From the NCBI GenBank assembly GCA_018699075.1, contig JABIPV010000018.1, forward strand, positions 1-13,655: DNA of 13,655 nt, written 5' to 3'. The notes under the pieces are model-generated. The model saw only the letters and a list, made by a program, of their open reading frames with translations, had not been told where the DNA came from and did no database searches. A program made the translations under genes and the position numbers. Positions 1-6,206 of the stretch are shown piece after piece (position 1 is the first letter of the stretch; every line of letters begins with the position of its first letter). The DNA comes from Kordiimonadaceae bacterium. Its GTDB lineage: Bacteria > Pseudomonadota > Alphaproteobacteria > Sphingomonadales > Emcibacteraceae.

Positions 1-94
1 ATATAGAACCAACTACACCAATACTCACCCCGTTTAAGAAATCACGACGGTCAATTTTTTGATCCATGCCGAGTTTTTTATCGGACAATTTCAT
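1..94 (-). CDS. Tat-exported oxidoreductase, N-terminal fragment (window edge)
   Basis: Only the first 31 codons lie inside the window; the gene runs off the left edge. The start ATG is at 94, preceded by a weak purine stretch (GTGGGA). The N-terminus reads MKLSDKKLGMDQKIDRRDFLN when spelled in two parts (MKLSDKKLGM, then DQKIDRRDFLN) and continues with a hydrophobic run GVSIGVVGSI. Arg16-Arg17 in D-R-R-D-F-L-N followed by the small-residue segment is a twin-arginine export signal, so the folded enzyme is predicted to act in the periplasm. From memory of the family, a leader of the form LGMDxxIxRRDFLNG is typical of FAD/NAD(P)-binding proteins related to spermidine dehydrogenase; this is inference, because no catalytic domain is visible. 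It lies in the same orientation as the aldolase-DUF6282 pair, 167 bp downstream of it, so it may belong to the same metabolic cluster. Confidence 0.6.
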   Translation of the reverse strand, partial: MKLSDKKLGMDQKIDRRDFLNGVSIGVVGSI

Positions 95-261
95 ATTATT
101 TCCCACTATCCCATTAAATGTGAATATTATTCATATAATCTTTTTGAATAAAAATCTACGTTCAGTTTTATACATAGCTTGATTAAGCTGCTTCTTACAA
201 TTTAGGCGGGCTTATAATTCAATACTAAAAAAAATGAATGAAAAAATATATGCACTTAAAT
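95..261. other. Intergenic region between DUF6282 gene and Tat oxidoreductase gene
   Basis: This 167-bp AT-rich gap has no open frame of note. Just after the DUF6282 stop, the leftward transcript has two U-tracts but no GC-rich stem, so no convincing intrinsic terminator is seen. A small perfect inverted repeat AGCTT-GATT-AAGCT sits at 176-189. A poor promoter-like pair for the leftward gene (TTGTAA, 18-nt spacer, TATGTA) overlaps it. Read-through from the aldolase-DUF6282 unit therefore remains possible. Confidence 0.4.
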
Positions 262-1224
262 CTATACAATTCCCAATAAATCGGCAGCATTTCCACCAAC
301 CATTTTCTTTATATCTTCGTGTGAATAATTTAAATCCAAACAAGTCGCAATGACGTTCTTAAAACCTTCAACCGGGGTTGGGTTACCCGCCTGACCAAGA
401 TCAGACCCAAGAATTGTTTTATCAACAGTTCCCGCTTTAATCAGATTATCTAAATTTTCCGGTGTATAAAAATGAAATTTTGATCCTGGCACAAACATGC
501 ACATTGAATGCTCAAGGTAACAACCCATACGCACAAGTTCACCCATTTCCGCTTCAGTTGCATCGATAAGATATGATGGATGATTAACTAAAAGTTTTTT
601 AACCCCGCGCTTTACCGCCTCTTCCATCAAGGGGAAAATTTCTGTTATATGAAGATGCCCTGCGGAAAGAACAATATCCGCTTCCGCGATCATGTCTAAA
701 ATAAATTTCACTTCATCAAGAAGTGCACCGTTATCATCAAGAACCGTTAGTTCAATAGGGGCCAGCATCTTTTCTTTTGTGGTTGGGAACTTCTTTTCAA
801 AATCTTTATCAGATTTATGATGGGCAATGTGATTGGCTGAAGAAAATGTCGGCATCCAAACAAGCTTCGCGCCAAGCTTAATACCATGATCTACAGCGAA
901 ACGATTAATACCCCCTGTTGAATTATTCAACGGCACACCTGATAACATTTTGACATTTAAATCTTGAAAATGGCTCATCAATAATTCTGTTACTGGGGTC
1001 GCCGAATAATAATGATCTTTGATCAATATCGCTCTCATTTTCGCGGTTGAGCCTTCTTTCATCACATCAATATGATCAATGGAACGTGGCATAACACTTG
1101 GGCCGCTGTGACAATGAAGATCAATTGCCCCTTCGAGTAATGAGCTTAATAACGCATCATCATAATTGGCCGCAGGAGATTGATCCGTTGTTGAATTAAT
1201 ACGGTCAGGAATATTGATTACCAT
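262..1224 (-). CDS. DUF6282 family protein, predicted metal-dependent hydrolase
   Basis: A 320-residue soluble protein with no signal peptide. After about 30 variable residues it shows D35-L-H37-C-H39-S-G-P, then I-K69-D70-H71-Y-Y-S, G-H190-L-H192, N-H215-P, E238 and G-S-D275-L-G. This order (HxH after strand 1, later His residues, a late Asp) is the layout of metal-dependent TIM-barrel amidohydrolase/PHP-type enzymes, and the sequence resembles proteins labelled DUF6282. A hydrolytic role is therefore inferred; substrate and reaction are unknown. The start ATG at 1224 has a good Shine-Dalgarno (AAGGATC, about 9 nt upstream). It begins 30 bp after the aldolase stop, so the two are co-transcribed leftward. 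In context it could open a ring or cleave an amide in the pathway encoded by the divergent operon. Function confidence is low, family confidence fairly high. Confidence 0.8.
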   Translation of the reverse strand: MVINIPDRINSTTDQSPAANYDDALLSSLLEGAIDLHCHSGPSVMPRSIDHIDVMKEGSTAKMRAILIKDHYYSATPVTELLMSHFQDLNVKMLSGVPLNNSTGGINRFAVDHGIKLGAKLVWMPTFSSANHIAHHKSDKDFEKKFPTTKEKMLAPIELTVLDDNGALLDEVKFILDMIAEADIVLSAGHLHITEIFPLMEEAVKRGVKKLLVNHPSYLIDATEAEMGELVRMGCYLEHSMCMFVPGSKFHFYTPENLDNLIKAGTVDKTILGSDLGQAGNPTPVEGFKNVIATCLDLNYSHEDIKKMVGGNAADLLGIV

Positions 1225-1254
1225 TTATAAATGATCCTTATTATATTGAAAAAG

Positions 1255-2046
1255 TTATTTTGAAAAATCAGCCGCGACTTTATTGGCACCACTTAGTAAT
1301 AATGAATGTTCAGAACCCATGGTAAACATGGTCACACCTAAGTCAGACAGCATTTGTTTTTCTGCCGGTGAACTATAAGCTGCTAACCTTTTGCCGGCTG
1401 TCCTCACCACTTTACATACATGTTCAACGGCTTCAACCACCACTTTATCCGTTTGCGCCGTAGCGCCGTATCCCACGGTTAAATCCATGCGGCCCAAGAA
1501 AAAGCAATCGATATTATCCACTTTGACAATATCTTCGATGTTTTCAACCGCTTCCACATCCTCAATCTGGGCAATAACGATGGTTTCGCTGTCTGCCTGA
1601 TCAATATATTCATTCATTTCTCGTGTGCCGTACCCGCCTGCCCGCTGGGTACCCGCAAAACCACGACGACCGCCACGGTAACGCCCCCCAGCAGCAATTT
1701 CCGTTGCCTTTTCCACTGTAGCCACATGTGGAACAATCACCCCTGAAGCACCACAATCCAAGGGATAAAGCATACCTGTTGCCGTATTCTGCTGAATACG
1801 CACCAATGTCGGCATATCGGCCATTTTCCCCGCCATAAGGCAGCTATCAATGGCATTTAAATCAAACGGGCTATGTTCTTGATCAAGGATTATAAAATCC
1901 AGATCAGTAGAGCCTAGGACCTCTACCACTTGATAAGCAGGTGTCTTAACAAACACACCCACGAGGTCTTCACCAGCAAGTAACCTGGTCCTGATTTTTG
2001 ATTTTTTACTTAGTTTTGTCATTTTTCTATCAACTTCATTTGTCAT
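1255..2046 (-). CDS. HpcH/HpaI family aldolase
   Basis: A 263-residue class II (metal-dependent) aldolase of the HpcH/HpaI-citrate lyase beta superfamily, which cleaves or forms C-C bonds using pyruvate or a related keto acid. Visible active-site elements are D55-Q-E-H58-S-P (general base His), L-V-R83 (substrate carboxylate), G-A-S-G-V-I-V-P-H at 99-107, I-E162 and G-R-M-D188-L (the two metal-binding acids). Length matches the family. Two starts are possible: ATG at 2046, which has no Shine-Dalgarno and lies only about 6 nt from the predicted transcription start, or the in-frame ATG at 2022 (codon 9), which leaves a normal leader and fits the usual family N-terminus better. It is first in a leftward pair with the DUF6282 gene and divergent from the flavoprotein operon. 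Expected role: retro-aldol release of pyruvate or a semialdehyde; real substrate unknown. Confidence 0.88.
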   Translation of the reverse strand: MTNEVDRKMTKLSKKSKIRTRLLAGEDLVGVFVKTPAYQVVEVLGSTDLDFIILDQEHSPFDLNAIDSCLMAGKMADMPTLVRIQQNTATGMLYPLDCGASGVIVPHVATVEKATEIAAGGRYRGGRRGFAGTQRAGGYGTREMNEYIDQADSETIVIAQIEDVEAVENIEDIVKVDNIDCFFLGRMDLTVGYGATAQTDKVVVEAVEHVCKVVRTAGKRLAAYSSPAEKQMLSDLGVTMFTMGSEHSLLLSGANKVAADFSK

Positions 2047-2058
2047 GTTATACGGAAT

Positions 2059-2086
2059 AAAGTATCATTATTTGATAAATTGTCAA
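2059..2086 (-). promoter_or_regulatory. Predicted sigma70 promoter for aldolase-DUF6282 unit
   Basis: Reading leftward, a perfect -35 TTGACA (2086-2081) is followed by a 16-nt spacer and TACTTT as -10 (2064-2059). Transcription would start near 2052, very close to the first possible ATG of the aldolase (2046), which favours the downstream ATG at 2022 or a near-leaderless transcript. No regulator gene is in the window. Confidence 0.5.
2072..2086. promoter_or_regulatory. Candidate operator: imperfect 15-bp palindrome
   Basis: TTGATAAATTGTCAA has matching outer arms TTGA/TCAA around an AT-rich centre and covers the -35 element of the leftward promoter. It also overlaps a weak rightward -35 (TTGTCA, 2080-2085, with TAATCG at 2103-2108 after 17 nt). 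A protein bound here would control both divergent units. A second small palindrome, ATGATCAT, is at 2096-2103. Binding is inferred from position and symmetry only. Confidence 0.3.
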
Positions 2087-2117
2087 TCTGTGCTAATGAT
2101 CATAATCGATAATAAAA

Positions 2118-3176
2118 ATGCATATGGATAAAATGAATAATCTGAACGTAAAAATTGGAAATAACACTCTTAAAAATCCTCTAATCTGTGGATCAGGGGA
2201 ACATTTTATTGAACTTGACGGCATAAAAAAAGCCATCGAAGCAGGTGCCGGTGCCGTGGTTATAAAATCAATCAATGAGTCAGATGCTGCAAAAGTACAA
2301 CTGGAAAAAACCGATTATTCATTGCTAGGCAGCAATCATGAAAAATTAACGTGGGACTTTAACCCACCAAATGATGCCAGTCTATTTAACCGTTCCGGCC
2401 TTCATCCAAAACCTTTCACAGAATGGCTTGAACTTGCAAAACAAGCCGATTTATTTGCAGAGCAGCATAACTCATATTGCATCGCAAGTCTGATCCCCGC
2501 GTCTTTAGATAAAATGATTGACTATGCCCGGAAAATTGAAAAAGCTGGCATTCGGATATTAGAAGTAAATGTTGGCGCTCCTCACGGTGAAGAAGCAGCT
2601 ACAGGAGCCATATTACTAGAACGGGAAGCGACAAGAATTAAGGAAATAACTGGTGCACTAAGAAAAGCAGTTAAAATGCCACTATGGATTAAGCTAACCG
2701 GACAAAGCCAAGAAATTCCTGCCATGGTAAAAGCCGCCAAAGATGCAGGCGCCGATACGGTAACTTTAATGGGCCGATATATGGCTTTTATTCCTGATAT
2801 AGAAACACAAAAACCAATGCTTGGTACTCATGCGGCTTATGGTGGGCCGTGGGCGCTGCCCCTTACCTGTCATTGGTTAGTTAAGACCCGTGCTCAAATT
2901 GGTAGAAATTATCCAATGTTGGCAACAAATGGTGCCCGCACAGGCAATGATATTATCCGCTTTATGTTATCTGGTGCGACAGCCGTACAGATGACCAGCG
3001 CCATTTTTACGGGTGGTTACGGCGTGATCAATTCTGCCATCAAAGAAATTGAAGAATATTTAGATCAGCATAAAATGAATATTTCGGACTTGATAGGTGT
3101 TGCGGCTGATCAAGTTCAGAGTTACGCTGAACAAGAAAATCAACATGAATATTGGCGCGAATTTACGCCCAAATAA
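2118..3176 (+). CDS. Dihydroorotate/dihydropyrimidine dehydrogenase-like flavoprotein lacking the catalytic Cys/Ser
   Basis: A 352-residue FMN-type TIM barrel of the DHOD/PreA family. Supporting motifs are N-P-L-I-C-G-S-G near residue 20, A-G-A-G-A-V-V-I-K-S near 42-51, I-K-L-T-G in the middle strand, and the C-terminal FMN-phosphate region T-N-G-A-R-T-G-N-D followed by G-A-T-A-V-Q-M-T-S-A. The loop normally N-x-S-C-P-N reads N151-V-G-A154-P-H156, so the Asn is kept but Ser and Cys are replaced. The following loop, where dihydropyrimidine dehydrogenase carries its catalytic Cys, also has no Cys or Ser (155-175). The chemistry may therefore differ from classical dihydropyrimidine oxidation. 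Three Met codons (2118, 2124, 2133) could start translation and none has a strong Shine-Dalgarno. It is first in the rightward operon, 25 bp before the cupin. Confidence 0.82.
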   Translation: MHMDKMNNLNVKIGNNTLKNPLICGSGEHFIELDGIKKAIEAGAGAVVIKSINESDAAKVQLEKTDYSLLGSNHEKLTWDFNPPNDASLFNRSGLHPKPFTEWLELAKQADLFAEQHNSYCIASLIPASLDKMIDYARKIEKAGIRILEVNVGAPHGEEAATGAILLEREATRIKEITGALRKAVKMPLWIKLTGQSQEIPAMVKAAKDAGADTVTLMGRYMAFIPDIETQKPMLGTHAAYGGPWALPLTCHWLVKTRAQIGRNYPMLATNGARTGNDIIRFMLSGATAVQMTSAIFTGGYGVINSAIKEIEEYLDQHKMNISDLIGVAADQVQSYAEQENQHEYWREFTPK

Positions 3177-3201
3177 AAACTAAACTAAAAAGGCGAGAAA
3201 T

Positions 3202-3543
3202 ATGCAATTACCAAGTGTTAATTGGAACGAAATGAAGTGGAAGAAAATTCGCGATGGCGTTTATCAAAAAGCGTTTACCGGCGAAGGTGCAACTATGGCA
3301 ATGCATAAGCTTGAACCTCAGCATGAGCCCCGCCCCCATAAACATCATTATGAGCAACTGGTTTATATCATTGCAGGTGAGGTTGATTTTCATGTGGGCG
3401 ATGATGTCCACCGCCTCACCGCAGGTGGATTACTTGTCGTACCACCAAACATTATGCATCACGCCGTCGTTATTGGCGAAGAAGACGTGCTAAATTTAGA
3501 TATATTTACCCCTAAACGTCCCGAATTTGTCGAGAACCAATAA
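3202..3543 (+). CDS. Small single-domain cupin protein
   Basis: A 113-residue cupin_2 protein. Motif 1 is P-H46-K-H48-H-Y-E51-Q52-L-V-Y-I-I-A-G, and motif 2 is V-V-P-P-N-I-M-H86-H, giving a probable metal site of His46, His48, Gln52 (or Glu51) and His86. Single-domain cupins of this size act as small isomerases, dioxygenases, lyases or ligand sensors; the sequence does not decide between these. The start ATG is well supported by an AAGGCGAG Shine-Dalgarno ending about 6 nt upstream. The gene lies 25 bp after the flavoprotein and its TAA is 1 nt before the ATG of the aminotransferase, so it is translationally linked to it. Most likely it handles an unstable intermediate of the same pathway. 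Confidence 0.88.
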   Translation: MQLPSVNWNEMKWKKIRDGVYQKAFTGEGATMAMHKLEPQHEPRPHKHHYEQLVYIIAGEVDFHVGDDVHRLTAGGLLVVPPNIMHHAVVIGEEDVLNLDIFTPKRPEFVENQ

Positions 3544-3544
3544 A

Positions 3545-4633
3545 ATGACCAAAATCAGAGTAAATGAAAACGTAACAAAAGCGCCGCCGCAACCGCAACC
3601 ACCTGCGAATAAAGTTAATCCTACGTTTAAAATTAATTTAGCTTTTAATGAAAGCCCTTATCCGCCGAGTCCAAAAGCGCTTGAAGCATATAATGAAACC
3701 GGAAAAATATTAAACCGCTACCCCAATTATAGCTCTTCTGATCTTCGTCTTGTACTTGGGAAAAAATATGGCCTTGATGACACTCGGATCATGTGCACTG
3801 CGGGTTCCGAACAAATTTTAAGTTTCATTGCCCGGGCATTTATCAGTGACGGTGATGAAGTTATATACCCAAGATACGGTTTTATGGTCTACCGCTTCAA
3901 CATTGCAATGGCCGGTGGTATCGCCGTTCCTATTGAACATGATGATTACGTAATTAACGTCGATAATATATTAAACGCTGTTACTGATAAAACCCGGGTT
4001 GTGTTTTTGGATAATCCCGGAAACCCAACCGGAACATATGTGCCCTACGATGAAATAAAACGTCTTTGCGAAAACTTACCGGATCATATTCTTCTAGTAC
4101 TTGATGCCGCATATGCCGAATTCGCTACAGAAGATGATTATGACGCAGGACTTGACCTTGTAGACAAACATCAAAATGTTATTGTTACCCGCACGCTTTC
4201 AAAACTTTACGGTTTAAGCGGACTTCGCATCGGCTGGGCATATAGTACAGAAGAAATAATTCATAATTTACAATATCTTAAAGGCGGATTTAATGTTTCA
4301 AAGCCAGCTCAAACTGCTGGTTGCGCCGCGGTTCTTGATCAAGAATATGCTGATGAAATGCGCAACAAATGCCGCGCAGGAATTGATTATTTAACCCAAG
4401 AACTCCGTGCCATGGGACTTAATGTCACATCAAGTGTTTGTAATTTCGTCATGCTTCATTTTCCAGATGGTCGCGATCAAATGAAAGCCGCCGATGCCTA
4501 TTTAAAAGAAAATGATATTTGCGTTGGCCCACTGGGCGCTTATGGCCTTGATAGTACATTACGTGTTACCGTAGGCACCGACGAAGAAAACAATATATTT
4601 ATTGCGACAATGAAAAGCTTTATGGAAAAATAA
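3545..4633 (+). CDS. HisC-like PLP-dependent aminotransferase (class I/II)
   Basis: A 362-residue fold-type I aminotransferase resembling histidinol-phosphate aminotransferase. It moves an amino group between an amine or amino acid and a 2-oxo acid in the cytoplasm. Visible motifs are N-E-S-P-Y-P-P-S-P near the N-terminus, A-G-S-E-Q-I-L (PLP phosphate), D-N-P-G-N-P-T-G (Asn contacting PLP), L-D-A-A-Y-A-E-F (Asp to the pyridine nitrogen), T-L-S-K220-L-Y-G-L-S-G-L-R228 (Schiff-base Lys and phosphate Arg) and a late L-R-V-T-V-G-T. The Pro/Gln-rich N-terminal stretch at residues 12-20 is unusual. ATG 3545 is preferred; an in-frame TTG at 3527 lies inside the cupin gene. The 1-nt spacings on both sides and the absence of other his genes argue for a catabolic role rather than histidine synthesis. 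Confidence 0.88.
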   Translation: MTKIRVNENVTKAPPQPQPPANKVNPTFKINLAFNESPYPPSPKALEAYNETGKILNRYPNYSSSDLRLVLGKKYGLDDTRIMCTAGSEQILSFIARAFISDGDEVIYPRYGFMVYRFNIAMAGGIAVPIEHDDYVINVDNILNAVTDKTRVVFLDNPGNPTGTYVPYDEIKRLCENLPDHILLVLDAAYAEFATEDDYDAGLDLVDKHQNVIVTRTLSKLYGLSGLRIGWAYSTEEIIHNLQYLKGGFNVSKPAQTAGCAAVLDQEYADEMRNKCRAGIDYLTQELRAMGLNVTSSVCNFVMLHFPDGRDQMKAADAYLKENDICVGPLGAYGLDSTLRVTVGTDEENNIFIATMKSFMEK

Positions 4634-4634
4634 T

Positions 4635-6131
4635 ATGAATTTGCCGGACTATGAAGGTTGGAAAAATCTGGCCGCTAATTTTGAACATAAAACCAATGCT
4701 TTTATCAATGGTGATTACGCAGCCAGCCAAAGCGGCAAAACATATCAAACCATTAATCCTGCGACGGAAACGGTAATGGCAGAAATGTCCGCCTGTGATG
4801 CTGCTGATGTAGATTTGGCGGTGAAGGCTGCTCGCGCTGCATTTAACTCGGGACATTGGTCACGAATGGCGGCCCGGGATCGAGGCGCAATATTGCAAAA
4901 ATTAGCCGAATTGGTGCTTGAAAACGCAGACAGTCTCGCGCTTATGGAATGTTTAAATGTGGGTAAACCGATTATGGAAGCGCGCATGGCCGATATTAAC
5001 TTGGCATCTGCGGCTCTGAAATGGTACGGCGAAGCGATTGATAAAATAACCGATGAAATTATCGCCACTCCTGATAATGTCCGCGCCACCATTACACGTG
5101 AACCTATGGGCGTTGTCGGTGTTGTCGTGCCGTGGAATTTTCCTTTGCTAATGGCATGTTGGAAAATCGCCCCTGCCCTTGCCGCAGGTAACTCAATTAT
5201 CCTTAAACCAAGTGAACAAACACCTCAGTCCATCTTAAAGCTTGCGGAACTTGCTATTGAAGCAGGCATTCCTGATGGGGTTTTTAATGTGGTTCCGGGG
5301 ACGGGAATTGACGCAGGCGCCGCCATTGGCCTTCACCAAGATGTCGATTGCTTAACTTTCACTGGTTCCACTAAGGTTGGAAAAAAGTTTCTTGAATATT
5401 CCGGTCAATCAAACATGAAAGCCGTCTGGTTAGAATGCGGCGGCAAAAATCCCAACATCGTTATGGCCGACTGTCCTGATATGGATAAGGCGGTGATGAA
5501 CGCCGCGATGAATGTATTCTTTAACCAGGGCGAAGTCTGCGCTGCCGCGTCAAGATTACTGATCGAAGAAAGCATCCGCGACGAATTTATCGAAAAAGTC
5601 GCTGCTATTGGTAAAACCCGTATTCCAGGTGATCCGCTTAACCCAGAAACCAACTTAGGCGCCATCGTTGACCGCAATCAATTTGACCGCATCAACGGCT
5701 ACATCGCCAAAGGACAAGAAGAAGGCGCGGACTTGGTGCTTGGTGGTGATACATCAACCGTGGACGGCAAAGGTCTCTACGTAAATCCGACAATTTTTAA
5801 AAACGTCAAAAATGACATGACGATCGCCAGAGAAGAAATCTTTGGACCTGTACTTTCCGCCATATCATTTACCGATATCGACGAAGCTGTTAACATCGCC
5901 AATGATAGCCCATACGGATTAGCGGCAGGCATTTGGACACGAGACATCAACGTCGCCCATAAAGCCGCCCGCGACATCCAAGCCGGCGCAGTCTCTATCA
6001 ATAGCTACAACTCCATCGACATCGCAATGCCTTTTGGTGGATACAAACAATCCGGCATCGGTGTCGATAAATCACTTCACGCGATCGAGAAATACACAAA
6101 TATTAAGTCAACGTGGTTAGAGTTGGGGTAA
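4635..6131 (+). CDS. PuuC-like NAD(P)-dependent aldehyde dehydrogenase
   Basis: A 498-residue aldehyde dehydrogenase that oxidises an aldehyde to its acid with NAD(P)+. Catalytic elements are all present: V-P-W-N168-F-P (oxyanion Asn), K-P-S-E-Q-T (cofactor), F-T-G-S-T-K-V-G, L-E267-C-G-G-K (general base) and N-Q-G-E-V-C302 (nucleophile), plus E-E-I-F-G-P-V and P-F-G-G-Y-K-Q-S-G-I-G near the C-terminus. The full-length pattern, including K-W-Y-G-E-A-I-D-K and the tail H-A-I-E-K-Y-T-N-I-K-S-T-W, closely matches E. coli PuuC and Pseudomonas KauB, the gamma-glutamyl-aminobutyraldehyde/omega-aminoaldehyde dehydrogenases of polyamine breakdown. It starts 1 nt after the aminotransferase stop and is last in the operon, before a strong terminator. 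An omega-amino aldehyde substrate is likely but not proven; betaine-aldehyde-like substrates are the main alternative. Confidence 0.93.
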   Translation: MNLPDYEGWKNLAANFEHKTNAFINGDYAASQSGKTYQTINPATETVMAEMSACDAADVDLAVKAARAAFNSGHWSRMAARDRGAILQKLAELVLENADSLALMECLNVGKPIMEARMADINLASAALKWYGEAIDKITDEIIATPDNVRATITREPMGVVGVVVPWNFPLLMACWKIAPALAAGNSIILKPSEQTPQSILKLAELAIEAGIPDGVFNVVPGTGIDAGAAIGLHQDVDCLTFTGSTKVGKKFLEYSGQSNMKAVWLECGGKNPNIVMADCPDMDKAVMNAAMNVFFNQGEVCAAASRLLIEESIRDEFIEKVAAIGKTRIPGDPLNPETNLGAIVDRNQFDRINGYIAKGQEEGADLVLGGDTSTVDGKGLYVNPTIFKNVKNDMTIAREEIFGPVLSAISFTDIDEAVNIANDSPYGLAAGIWTRDINVAHKAARDIQAGAVSINSYNSIDIAMPFGGYKQSGIGVDKSLHAIEKYTNIKSTWLELG

Positions 6132-6155
6132 TCTAAATTAATAGAAAATTCGAAA

Positions 6156-6188
6156 AATTAAAAGGCACTTTAAAAGTGCCTTTTAATT
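6156..6188. terminator. Bidirectional intrinsic terminator
   Basis: A perfect inverted repeat, AATTAAAAGGCACTTT (6156-6171) and its complement (6173-6188), has its A and T runs outside the GGCAC/GTGCC core. Each strand therefore gives a hairpin with a U-rich 3' flank. It lies between the stops of the rightward aldehyde dehydrogenase and the leftward repeat-protein gene and can end both transcripts. Confidence 0.9.
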
Positions 6189-6206
6189 CATTTATATTTT
6201 TATAGA

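Noticed and set aside
1391..1600. Rightward 69-codon open frame opposite the aldolase gene
   Set aside because: It lies wholly inside a well-supported gene on the other strand and its protein is low-complexity Thr/Ser without family resemblance.
3545..4633. Histidine biosynthesis hisC
   Set aside because: The enzyme is HisC-like, but it has no his neighbours and is locked between a cupin and a PuuC-like aldehyde dehydrogenase, so a biosynthetic gene symbol is not justified.
4620..5092. Leftward open frames opposite the start of the aldehyde dehydrogenase
   Set aside because: The overlapping aldehyde dehydrogenase has every catalytic motif; these frames show no motif or ribosome binding site.
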